Below are positions 50,231 to 58,322 of a DNA stretch of 64,000 nucleotides, one piece after another. The notes beneath the pieces are model-generated. The model did no database searches. It saw only the letters and a program-made list of their open reading frames with translations, and was not told the DNA's origin. Made by a program: the position numbers and the translations under genes. The stretch comes from Rothia sp. HMSC078H08. GTDB taxonomy: Bacteria > Actinomycetota > Actinomycetes > Actinomycetales > Micrococcaceae. The DNA is taken from assembly GCF_001808955.1 (NCBI RefSeq), contig NZ_KV795255.1:1-64000 (forward strand). The letters run 5' to 3'. How positions within the stretch are numbered: the first letter of the stretch is position 1; each line of letters starts with the position of its first letter.

Positions 50231-51904
50231 GTGGAAACTTATACCGCTGTAACCAATGCAGTGGGAGGTAGCCTCGGCCTCAGCGCACTCGTGGCAACCA
50301 TTCCCCTCCTCACCTTCTTTGTGATGCTACTGGGCGTTAAGGCACGCGCTCACTGGTCCGCACTCGTGGCACTGGCAGCATCCATCCTCGTAGCAGTCCT
50401 GGGCTTCCACATGCCCGCTGACCTCGCCGGTCTGAGCGCCGTCCGCGGTGGCATCTACGGCCTGGTCATCTGCTGGGTTATCCTCGGTGCAATCTGGTTC
50501 TACCAGCTCACCGTTCTCTCCGGCCGCTTTGAAGACCTGCGCCGCGTCTTCGACCGCCTCGGCGGCGGCGACCTGCGCATCCAGGCTATCCTCATCGCAT
50601 TCTGCTTCGGCGGTCTGCTCGAGGCACTGGCTGGCTTCGGCGCTCCCGTTGCAATTACCGCAACCATGATTCTCGCCCTGGGCGTTAAGCCCCTCAAGGC
50701 TGCTATTACCGTTCTGCTCGCTAACACCGCACCCGTGGCATTCGGCGCAGTTGCTGTCCCGATTACCACCGCAGCTGACGTCGGCGGCAAGGACGCACAC
50801 GTTATCGCAACCATCGTTGGTCACCAGGCTCCGTTCCTGGCAATGCTCGTTCCGCTCATCCTGCTCGTCATCCTCGACGGTATGAAGGGCCTGAAGGACG
50901 CTTGGCTGCCCGCACTGATCATCGGTGTTTCCTTCGCAATTACCCAGTGGGTCACCGCTGCTACCCCCGCGTTCAACCTGACCGACGTTGTTGCTTGCAT
51001 CGTCTCCATGGGTGTTGCTGTTATCTTCCTGCAGTTCTGGAAGCCGCGCGGCGTCGAGGGCGTTCGTGAACGCTACGGCCTGCCCGCACAGGCTGAAGAG
51101 AAGGAAGCTCTGCCCGCCGTTCGCGTCTGGATGGCACTGCTGCCCTACGTCATCGTTGTCGCGATCTTCGGTGTTGCTAACCTGCACGCTGGCCTGAAGG
51201 CATGGCTGAAGAGCTTCGTCATCAAGATTGATATCCAGGCTCTGAGCTCCCGCCTCGTCACCGCTGACGGCAAGCCCGTCAAGGACGCTGTCTACAACTT
51301 CGCGTGGATGTCCAACCCCGGCACCCTGCTGATCATTTCCGGTCTGGTTGTTGCTGTGGTCTACTTCTTCTTCAACGAGAAGGGCCGCTACGCCTTCAAG
51401 TTCCCGGCGATCTTCACCGAATTCGGTTCCGTTGTCTACCGCATGCGCTGGTCCATCCTGACCATTGCTTCGGTTCTGGCACTGGCATACGTCATGAACT
51501 TCTCCGGTCAGACCATTGCTATGGGTACCTTCCTGGCAGGCCTGGGCACCGTCTACGCGTTCCTCGCACCGGCTCTGGGCTGGATCGGTACCGCTGTGAC
51601 CGGTTCGGACACCAGCGCGAACGCACTGTTCTCCAAGCTGCAGGTGTCTGCTGCTGAGAACCTGCAGCACGCAGGTATCCACGGCGCAACCCCCGAGCTC
51701 ATGCTGGCTGCTAACACCACCGGTGGTGTGGTCGGTAAGATGATCTCCCCGCAGTCGCTGGCTATTGCTGCTACCTCCGTGGACATGGAAGGCAAGGAAT
51801 CCGACATCCTCAAGGCTGTCCTCCCCTGGTCCTTCGCTATGCTCCTGTTCGTCTGCGTCCTGGTCTTCCTGCAGACCAACGTGCTGTCCTTCATGATTCC
51901 CTAA
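50231..51904 (+). CDS. lldP: L-lactate permease
   Basis: Lactate:proton symporter of the LctP family, 557 residues with about twelve to fourteen membrane helices. Signature stretches: GGLLEALAGFGAPVAITATMILALG, LLANTAPVAFGAVAVPITTAADV, FLAGLGTVYAFLAPALGWIGTAVTGSDTSANALF and AANTTGGVVGKMISPQSLAIA. GTG start at 50231 with AAAGGAG six nt upstream. Divergent from lutABC across an operator-bearing region, and followed by a terminator and the GntR regulator, so uptake, oxidation and control of lactate are all encoded here. Confidence 0.96.
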   Translation: METYTAVTNAVGGSLGLSALVATIPLLTFFVMLLGVKARAHWSALVALAASILVAVLGFHMPADLAGLSAVRGGIYGLVICWVILGAIWFYQLTVLSGRFEDLRRVFDRLGGGDLRIQAILIAFCFGGLLEALAGFGAPVAITATMILALGVKPLKAAITVLLANTAPVAFGAVAVPITTAADVGGKDAHVIATIVGHQAPFLAMLVPLILLVILDGMKGLKDAWLPALIIGVSFAITQWVTAATPAFNLTDVVACIVSMGVAVIFLQFWKPRGVEGVRERYGLPAQAEEKEALPAVRVWMALLPYVIVVAIFGVANLHAGLKAWLKSFVIKIDIQALSSRLVTADGKPVKDAVYNFAWMSNPGTLLIISGLVVAVVYFFFNEKGRYAFKFPAIFTEFGSVVYRMRWSILTIASVLALAYVMNFSGQTIAMGTFLAGLGTVYAFLAPALGWIGTAVTGSDTSANALFSKLQVSAAENLQHAGIHGATPELMLAANTTGGVVGKMISPQSLAIAATSVDMEGKESDILKAVLPWSFAMLLFVCVLVFLQTNVLSFMIP

Positions 51905-51987
51905 TCTGAAGCTCAGGTTTTAGAGAGTTCCTGAAGCATCCGCTTCACGAACAGTAGGACATTCGCCCCGGTTTGACCGGAGGCCAC

Positions 51988-52030
51988 AGCGGGGCGGCGT
52001 ACCTTTCCGGTATCGCCGCCCCGCTTTTTA
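51988..52030 (+). terminator. terminator after lldP
   Basis: AGCGGGGCGGCG pairs with CGCCGCCCCGCT, followed by TTTTTA. Confidence 0.88.
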
Positions 52031-52125
52031 TGCCCCTTATGACTCGATAGGTTGCCCCAATAGTTTGGGAGAACATGCTGAGTCGAGACTTCTTTTCGTT
52101 ATCCGCCTCGTTATCAGGAGAGAGT

Positions 52126-52974
52126 ATGCCTCGTTCTTTTGACGACACCCAGCCTGCAGAGGCGCCCCCTGTGGTTGAGCGCCAGCCGATTCTGGCGGAC
52201 CGCAGCTACAGCATCATTCTGGAGACCTTTGAGCGGCGCCTGCGCCTGGGTGAGTTGCGTGTGGGCGATAAGCTCCCCTCCGAGCGTGAGCTGGCGGCAC
52301 GGCACGGTATCTCCCGCCCCTCGGTCCGTGAGGGTTTGAGGGTTCTGAACGCGCTGGGTCTGATTCGTTCCAGCACGGGTTCGGGACCGAAGTCGGGCGC
52401 GATTATCATTTCTGAGCCGTCGGATGCGCTCAGCTGGGCGCTGCGCATGCACATTGCGACCCGTAGCCTGCCGGTGAAGGACGTTGTCTCAACCCGCTTG
52501 CTGCTGGAGGGCCCTGCGGCGCGTGCGGCAGCTGCCGCGCCGGACACTCCGGAGCGTGCGGCGGCGCTGGAGCGGGCGCGCGTGCATCTGGCAGAGATGG
52601 ATGAGCAGATCAGCGATGAGCGCTTCCACTTCTGCGATACGCGTTTTCACTATGAGCTGTCGAAGCTCGGCGGCAATATTGTGCTTGATACGGTTATTGA
52701 CTCTCTGCACATGGCGACGATGAGCTATGTGCAGGAGGCAGTTCCTTTCTTGAAGGATTGGGAGGCGGTCAAGCGCACGTTGCAGCAGCAGCATTACGGC
52801 ATTATTGAGGCGATTACCTCTCACGATGAGCAGGCGGCCTATGAGCGGGTGTGCGAGCACATTACGTGGTTTTATTCGCTGTCTGACCGTGCTGCGGAAG
52901 AGCGGGCGCGGCAGCATCCGGCGCGGGATATTCTGCACGAGGATTTGTGCCACGAGAACATTCACGCCGGCTAG
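52126..52974 (+). CDS. lldR: FadR-family GntR regulator, LldR-like
   Basis: Probable lactate-responsive regulator. 282 residues: winged helix at about 25-95 (RLRLGELRVGDKLPSEREL then GISRPSVREGLRVLNALGLI), then the all-helical FCD ligand domain, with metal-site-like residues DTRFHYELSKLGGN and HYGIIEAITSHDEQAA...HI. ATG at 52126 chosen for AGGAG seven nt upstream. The operator sites TGGTCTGACCA before lldP fit this family. The symbol is by context; pyruvate or another acid as ligand cannot be excluded. Confidence 0.82.
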   Translation: MPRSFDDTQPAEAPPVVERQPILADRSYSIILETFERRLRLGELRVGDKLPSERELAARHGISRPSVREGLRVLNALGLIRSSTGSGPKSGAIIISEPSDALSWALRMHIATRSLPVKDVVSTRLLLEGPAARAAAAAPDTPERAAALERARVHLAEMDEQISDERFHFCDTRFHYELSKLGGNIVLDTVIDSLHMATMSYVQEAVPFLKDWEAVKRTLQQQHYGIIEAITSHDEQAAYERVCEHITWFYSLSDRAAEERARQHPARDILHEDLCHENIHAG

Positions 52975-53004
52975 GATGTGCCACTCAACCTCATAACCCC
53001 ACAT

Positions 53005-53058
53005 AGCTAAAGGGCGGTGCCCCGGAAGAATGACCTTCCGGGGCACCGCCCTTTAGCT
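53005..53058. terminator. bidirectional terminator, lldR / purC
   Basis: Perfect 23-bp stem from AGCTAAAGGGCGG... (53005-53027) to ...CCGCCCTTTAGCT (53036-53058). Confidence 0.88.
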
Positions 53059-53092
53059 ATCTCAAAGACTTATTCGGTCCGAAATATTGAGT

Positions 53093-54019
53093 TTAGAACT
53101 TCGTGCCGGTCAGACGCTCATACGCCTCAACGTAACGGGCACGAGTCTTCTCCACAACCTCCTCAGGCAGGTGCGGCACGTTATCCGAACCGTCCCAACC
53201 CGCTTCCGGGGAACGCAGCCAGTCACGCACATACTGCTTATCGAAGCTCGGCTGTGCACGACCCGGCTCGTACTGGGTCGCATCCCAGAAACGCGAAGAG
53301 TCCGGGGTCAGCACCTCATCACCCAGGGTGATTTCGCCGCGGTACGAATCGGTACCGAACTCCATCTTGGTATCCGCCAGAATAATGCCCTGCTCGCGAG
53401 CAATCTTCTCGGCAGTGGTGTACAGGCTCAGGCTCAGCTCCTCCAGGCGCTCACCCACCGGCTGACCCACCTCAGCGTACAGCTCCTCACGGGTCACCAG
53501 CTCATCATGCTCACCCACCTCAGCCTTACCGGTCGGAGTGAAAATCGGGGTGTTCAGGCGGGAACCATCCACCAGACCCGCAGGCAACTTTACACCAGCA
53601 ATCTCACCGGTCTCGTTATACGCCGCCAAGCCCGAACCAGTCAGGTAACCGCGCACAATGCACTCCACCGGGAACATGTTCAGCGAACGGCAAATCATCG
53701 CGCGACCAGCCACAACATCCGGAACATCAGTGGACAGCACGTGGTTCGGAACCTGCTTGAGCTGCTCAAACCACCACAGGGACATCTGAGTCAGAATCTT
53801 GCCCTTATCCGGGATCTCGGTGGGCAGAATACGGTCAAAAGCGCTAATACGGTCCGAGGCAACAACCATGACCGAACCGGCACGCAGCTCAGCGTCATCA
53901 TTGACGGTCAAGCCGGTAGCATCAAAACGTTCCTCATTCGGAACATACAGGTCGCGGACCTTACCGGAATAAATGTGAGTCCAGCCCGGGATTTCCACGG
54001 GGTTAGAACGAGAAGTCAT
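53093..54019 (-). CDS. purC: phosphoribosylaminoimidazole-succinocarboxamide synthase
   Basis: SAICAR synthase, seventh step of purine synthesis: joins aspartate to CAIR with ATP. 308 residues, the longer yeast/actinobacterial form. Seen: IYSGKVRDLYVP (phosphate loop), VVASDRISAFDRILPTEIPDKGKIL, ECIVRGYLTGSG, ADTKMEFGTD and ILGDEVLTPDSSRFWD-type sequence, all family signatures. ATG at 54019 with AGGAGAA. Shares a minus-strand run with purD, though a hairpin lies between them. Confidence 0.97.
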   Translation of the reverse strand: MTSRSNPVEIPGWTHIYSGKVRDLYVPNEERFDATGLTVNDDAELRAGSVMVVASDRISAFDRILPTEIPDKGKILTQMSLWWFEQLKQVPNHVLSTDVPDVVAGRAMICRSLNMFPVECIVRGYLTGSGLAAYNETGEIAGVKLPAGLVDGSRLNTPIFTPTGKAEVGEHDELVTREELYAEVGQPVGERLEELSLSLYTTAEKIAREQGIILADTKMEFGTDSYRGEITLGDEVLTPDSSRFWDATQYEPGRAQPSFDKQYVRDWLRSPEAGWDGSDNVPHLPEEVVEKTRARYVEAYERLTGTKF

Positions 54020-54240
54020 GAGAATTTCTCCTGATGAGGTGGTGTGATGTGGATGCAAAAAGTCTGTGTAATTACAATACCGCGACAGGCACGGCTCCCG
54101 ATAGTGCCATCAGTCACCGATACGGCACAATCTTGTGAGCCCAACCTGCCCCGGTCGCCGCCGACAGTACCCCGAGCTGAGGAAATGAACCCGGGAAAAG
54201 CTGAGGCGGCACAAAGCTAAGAAGCGAGTGGCAAAGAAGC

Positions 54241-54276
54241 GACCGGCTCCCCCACCCTCAAGCGGGGAAGCCGGTC
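54241..54276 (-). terminator. terminator after purD
   Basis: GACCGGCTCCCC pairs with GGGGAAGCCGGTC (one bulge); CTTCTTT follows on the minus strand. Confidence 0.65.
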
Positions 54277-54286
54277 ACCTTAGGTT

Positions 54287-55570
54287 TTAGCCGCGCGGGG
54301 CGGGAATCTGGATGCGATTCTCCACAGCCTTCAGCGCGATATCGGTGCGGTACTGCGCGCCAGCCCAAGAGATAGCGCGAACACCCTCGTAGGCGGCGGC
54401 GCGGGCAGCGCCCAGGTTCTCACCGAGCGCCACAACAGCCAGCACACGACCGCCAGCGGTGTGAATCTCTTCGCCGGAAACCACGGTACCCGCGTGAATC
54501 ACGTGCACGCCCTCCAGAGCGTTCGCCTCGTCCAGACCTGAGATGACGTCACCCTTGCGGGGAGTGTCCGGGTAGTTCTCAGCAGCCATGACCACGTCCA
54601 CTGCGGTGCGGGGATCCCAATCCAGCTCGGTACCCTCAGAAATTTCACCGCGAGCAGCCGCACGCAGCAGCTGACCCAGCGGGGTGCGCAGACGCGCCAG
54701 AACCGCCTGGGTTTCCGGGTCGCCAAAGCGGGCGTTGAACTCGATAACGCGCACGCCGCGGCTGGTCACAGCCAGGCCGCAGAAGAGCACACCCACGAAC
54801 GGGGTGCCGCGCTCAGCCATACGAGCCACGGTCGGGCGGGCAACCTTCTCCACGACCTCCTGCACGAAGCCCTCGGGCAGCCAGGGAAGCGGGGTGTAGG
54901 CGCCCATACCGCCGGTATTCGGGCCCTCATCGTTGTCAAAAATGCGCTTGAAGTCCTGAGCCGGGGACAGCGGCAGAACGTTCTTACCGTCAGAGATGAC
55001 GAAGAGGGACACCTCGGGGCCGTCCAGGAACTCTTCGATGACCACGGTACCGCCAGCGTTGAAGCAAGCCTGAGCGTGCTCCAGTGCTGCGGTGCGGTCC
55101 TCGGTCACCACAACGCCCTTACCTGCTGCCAGGCCGTCGTCCTTCACCACATAGGGTGCACCGAACTCGTCCAGTGCCGCCTGCGCCTCAGCGGCGTTCG
55201 TTGCCACGTAAGCGCGGGCAGTCGGCACGGAAGCCTCTTCCATGACCTGCTTAGCGAAAGCCTTAGAACCCTCCAGCTGTGCAGCAGCTGCGGAGGGGCC
55301 GAAAACATCAAAACCCGCCTCACGCAGCGCGTCAGAAACACCGGCGACCAGGGGCGCCTCCGGGCCAATAACGACCAGGTCGGCGTTCAGTTCGCATGCC
55401 AGGGCGGTTGCCTGAGCGGGATCATTTGCGTCAATTGCGTGGACGGGAACATCCTGGGCAATGCCGGCGTTGCCGGGGGCGCTGTGCACCTCAGTTACCT
55501 CAGGGTCGCGCAGAAGCGCTCGGATAATTGCATGTTCGCGGCCGCCGGGGCCCAGTACCAAAACCTTCAT
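54287..55570 (-). CDS. purD: phosphoribosylamine-glycine ligase
   Basis: GAR synthetase, second step of purine synthesis, ATP-grasp family. 427 residues, of normal length: [58 protein letters not shown] (ATP loop), [29 protein letters not shown], and [18 protein letters not shown] (Mg-binding). I place the start at 55570; the longer frame has no family sequence. TACCCT sits 7 nt upstream, so the mRNA is probably leaderless. Confidence 0.97.
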   Translation of the reverse strand: MKVLVLGPGGREHAIIRALLRDPEVTEVHSAPGNAGIAQDVPVHAIDANDPAQATALACELNADLVVIGPEAPLVAGVSDALREAGFDVFGPSAAAAQLEGSKAFAKQVMEEASVPTARAYVATNAAEAQAALDEFGAPYVVKDDGLAAGKGVVVTEDRTAALEHAQACFNAGGTVVIEEFLDGPEVSLFVISDGKNVLPLSPAQDFKRIFDNDEGPNTGGMGAYTPLPWLPEGFVQEVVEKVARPTVARMAERGTPFVGVLFCGLAVTSRGVRVIEFNARFGDPETQAVLARLRTPLGQLLRAAARGEISEGTELDWDPRTAVDVVMAAENYPDTPRKGDVISGLDEANALEGVHVIHAGTVVSGEEIHTAGGRVLAVVALGENLGAARAAAYEGVRAISWAGAQYRTDIALKAVENRIQIPAPRG

Positions 55571-55577
55571 AGTATTT

Positions 55578-55583
55578 AGGGTA
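55578..55583 (-). promoter_or_regulatory. -10 box, likely leaderless start of purD
   Basis: TACCCT on the minus strand, 7 nt before the purD ATG. Confidence 0.55.
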
Positions 55584-55624
55584 CCCGGTACCCTCTCAAA
55601 AATGTGAGCTGAGCACACTAAAAA

Positions 55625-55682
55625 TGCGGCCCTTCTCATGTAGCGGCACATTCGCAAGAATGCACGCTAGAGAAGAGCCGCA
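55625..55682 (-). terminator. terminator after SemiSWEET gene
   Basis: TGCGGC/GCCGCA, CTTCTC/GAGAAG and TAGCG/CGCTA stack in one long imperfect stem; on the minus strand it ends in GCATTTTTA. Confidence 0.75.
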
Positions 55683-55719
55683 CAGCGCGGTAACCGAAGC
55701 TACCGAATCAAGCTAAACC

Positions 55720-56058
55720 TTAGATGAGGGCGGTAATAGCAGCCACACCACCGAAGACAATACCCGGGAGGTTCGCGATGATGATCGGGACGTCCTTCTT
55801 GGGGCGCCACAGACCGTACAGAACCCACAGGGTGCAGTTGATAGCCGCGACCAGAGGCTGAATCCAGTCGCCCTTGTGACCGCTCAGGTTACCGATAATC
55901 TGCGGGAAGTAGAAGACATACATGAGCACGGCAGTAATCGAAGCGACTCGCGCAAGAATGGGGAAAAACTTGGCGTGAAATTCAGATTCAGCGCTCATGC
56001 CGCTTTTTTCTGCGGTGTTCTTAGGGGTGGTGGAAGAAGAGTTGTTCTGCTCTGCCAT
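55720..56058 (-). CDS. SemiSWEET-family sugar transporter
   Basis: Half-size SWEET (PQ-loop) transporter that works as a dimer to move mono- or disaccharides. 112 residues: a polar Ser/Thr/Asn-rich N-terminus of about 28, then three helices: FPILARVASITAVLMYVFYFPQIIGNLSG with the PQ motif, WIQPLVAAINCTLWVLYGLW with the conserved Asn and Trp of the substrate pocket, and DVPIIIANLPGIVFGGVAAITAL. Monocistronic, with a terminator behind it. Substrate is not predictable. Confidence 0.88.
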   Translation of the reverse strand: MAEQNNSSSTTPKNTAEKSGMSAESEFHAKFFPILARVASITAVLMYVFYFPQIIGNLSGHKGDWIQPLVAAINCTLWVLYGLWRPKKDVPIIIANLPGIVFGGVAAITALI

Positions 56059-56487
56059 AAAATTACCTATTTCTTCTGATGATCTAGTGTGCGTATTATC
56101 TGGTGCTGTCGTTCTCGCAAACAGTGGAGACGTAGATGATGGGAGGATCTGTTCTAGGTGGCTCCAGGATAGGTGGCGCTAGGATACATGGCGCTAGGAA
56201 GGGGCCGCTCCCATTTTGAGAGGTATGCGCAGACCTCACGGGTATACTCCACGAATATTCTATTCCTCCCCATGCTAAAGACGTAACCCCTACCACCAAT
56301 TAATATGAGAGGTATCACATATACAGCTCACTGTCGGTCAAAAAATATCACATAAACATCCAAAAATAAGGATGAATCCGCCCCACCCTTACAAGCAACG
56401 TTCTGCACGGAAATATTTGCGGGGATACCATTCTGAGCCGCCCTATACGCGTAAAACCGCGTACATAAGGCAGAACAATACACCCCT
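56059..56487. other. divergent intergenic region
   Basis: Between SemiSWEET (minus) and asparaginase (plus). No supported gene. Contains the 3 x 15 bp tandem repeat at 56156-56200 and AT-rich sequence at 56300-56400. Confidence 0.35.
56156..56200. repeat. 3 x 15 bp imperfect tandem repeat
   Basis: AGGTGGCTCCAGGAT, AGGTGGCGCTAGGAT and ACATGGCGCTAGGAA in a row, 98-142 bases upstream of the SemiSWEET start. Confidence 0.75.
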
Positions 56488-56493
56488 TAAACT
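56488..56493 (+). promoter_or_regulatory. -10 box, likely leaderless start of asparaginase
   Basis: TAAACT 6 nt before the ATG at 56500; the same box and spacing as in the PBP gene. Confidence 0.6.
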
Positions 56494-56499
56494 AGAAGA

Positions 56500-57627
56500 A
56501 TGACCAACAGCACCACCCCACAGGCAACCACTCACACCACCAACCCCAGCAGCGCCTTCGACGTAGAACTCGCGCAACTCACCCGCAACAACTTCATTGA
56601 GGCACGCCACCGCGGCCGCCTCATCCTGCTGGGCCCCGACGGCGATGTACAGCTTGCCCTCGGTGATATTCACGAGCCCTTCTACCTGCGCTCCGCCGCC
56701 AAACCGTTGCAAGCCATCGGATCTATGAAGGCGGGCGCGCCCCTGTGCGGCTCCCAGGTCGCCATCGCCTGCGGCTCGCACTGTGGCACCTTCGAGCAGA
56801 TGCGCGCCGTACAGGACGTACTCACCCAGGGCAGCACCGAAACCAACCCGCTCACCCCGGCGAACCTGGCGCTCAAGCCCACACTCCCCTCCGATAAGCA
56901 GGCACGTCAGGCAATGATTCAGGCGAACCTTGCCGCTACTGCCCTAGCGCACCCCTGCTCCGGCAAGCACGCCGCTTTCCTGTGGGCGTGTACCGCTAAG
57001 CTTGAGCGCGGCGATCTCGAAGAGGGCTCGCAGAACTGGACTCTACACAACTACCTCGACCCCTCCCACCCGCTGCAACAGGTCATCACCGAAGAAATTG
57101 AGGCGTTCACCGGCGAGCCCGTAGCCGCAATCGGCGTTGACGGCTGCGGCGCACCCGTGCACGCCGTCTCCCTGGCCGGTGCCGCACGCGCCTACTCGAC
57201 CCTGGGTGCGGCAATCCGCAACCTCGGGGCGGATGCGCGCGCCTCCACGGTCGCGACCGCCATGGTGGATTACCCCGAGCTGATTCAGGCGCCCGGCTCC
57301 CCCGACACCGTGCTCAGCGAAGAACTGGACGCGATCGTCAAGGGCGGCGCGGAGGGCGTGCTCTGCATCGGTCTGCGTTCGGGTGCGTCCGTGGTGGTAA
57401 AGATGAGCGACGGTTCGCACCGCGCCATGTACGCCGTGGCCTTGCGCGCCCTGGTCGCTGGCGGATACCTGAGCACTGAAGAATGCGAGCGCCTACTCGC
57501 GCTGGTGGTTCACCCGGTGACCGGCGGCTACGTGGACGGCAAGCCGGTTGAGGTGGGCGAGCTGCGCGTGCATGAGGAGCTCTTCACTCGCGAGAATCTG
57601 ACTCTCGGTACCCAGGAAGGGAACTAG
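56500..57627 (+). CDS. asparaginase II family protein
   Basis: 375 residues of the Asparaginase_II family (PF06089 type), unrelated in fold to classical AnsA/AnsB; hydrolyses asparagine to aspartate and ammonia. Seen: ELAQLTRNNFIEARHRGRLILLGPDGDV, the FYLRSAAKPLQAI motif, IACGSHCGT, HPCSGKHAAFLWAC and AIGVDGCGAPVHAVSLAGAA, all family hallmarks. The N-terminal 20 residues are Thr-rich and unconserved. Followed two bases later by the sterol-carrier-family gene, so they form an operon. Confidence 0.92.
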   Translation: MTNSTTPQATTHTTNPSSAFDVELAQLTRNNFIEARHRGRLILLGPDGDVQLALGDIHEPFYLRSAAKPLQAIGSMKAGAPLCGSQVAIACGSHCGTFEQMRAVQDVLTQGSTETNPLTPANLALKPTLPSDKQARQAMIQANLAATALAHPCSGKHAAFLWACTAKLERGDLEEGSQNWTLHNYLDPSHPLQQVITEEIEAFTGEPVAAIGVDGCGAPVHAVSLAGAARAYSTLGAAIRNLGADARASTVATAMVDYPELIQAPGSPDTVLSEELDAIVKGGAEGVLCIGLRSGASVVVKMSDGSHRAMYAVALRALVAGGYLSTEECERLLALVVHPVTGGYVDGKPVEVGELRVHEELFTRENLTLGTQEGN

Positions 57628-57629
57628 TT

Positions 57630-58082
57630 GTGGCGATTCGACGTAAGACTAGCGAAGAAGCGGGCATGGCGGCGGTACGCGAAGTGCGTGCCTTCTTTGA
57701 GGAACAGCGTGCGGCAGCCGGTGAACTTGCAGATTCGCATGCCCGAGGCGAGTACCTGCTGAACAGCCCCGAGGTGGAGCAGGCGTTTGCCGCGCTCCCC
57801 CGCCCGGTGCGCGCTACCTTTGTGCGCTTCACCCTGGAGGAGCTGGCAACCCTCGCCCCCGGCAATAGTGTGGAGGTGCGCGTACCCCCGCTGGGCGTGA
57901 CCCAGTGCGTGGCGGGTCCTCGCCATACGCGCGGTACCCCGCCGTCCGTGGTGGAGGCGCGTCCGCTCGTGTGGGCGGCGCTGGTTCTGGGTGCCTGTTC
58001 GTGGGCGCAGGCGGTGAGTGCCGGTGCGCTGGATGCGTCGGGTGAGCGTAGTGACCTTTCGGGTTTGTTGCCGCTCTTCTAG
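57630..58082 (+). CDS. sterol carrier family protein
   Basis: 150-residue actinobacterial protein of the bacterial SCP/MDMPI C-terminal type, of unknown function, that usually sits beside purF. Seen: VRATFVRFTLEELATLAPGNSVEVRVPPLGVTQC, GPRHTRGTPPSVVEARPLVWAALVLG, and the C-terminal ALDASGERSDLSGLLPL, which are the family signature. GTG start with GAAGGGA upstream. The N-terminal Arg/Lys- and Glu-rich stretch is predicted helical. No signal or membrane segment. Confidence 0.85.
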   Translation: MAIRRKTSEEAGMAAVREVRAFFEEQRAAAGELADSHARGEYLLNSPEVEQAFAALPRPVRATFVRFTLEELATLAPGNSVEVRVPPLGVTQCVAGPRHTRGTPPSVVEARPLVWAALVLGACSWAQAVSAGALDASGERSDLSGLLPLF

Positions 58083-58322
58083 AGTTCGCTACGAGCTCAC
58101 AGGTCCACGCAGTTTTCGTGATTTGGCGTGTTTGGTGCCTGTTCTAGTGGTCCATCCTGAGGTATTTAGCGCATCTTTCACCGCATCGGCTCCGAAACCC
58201 GGTACACTTTTAAAGGTCTGGTGTATGCTACGGCACACACAGGCAGGTGTGAGTGCGGCAACACGCCCTAATCTTGCGCTTGCACAGACGCATCCGCAGT
58301 CCCATCGTCGAAAAGAAGTGAA

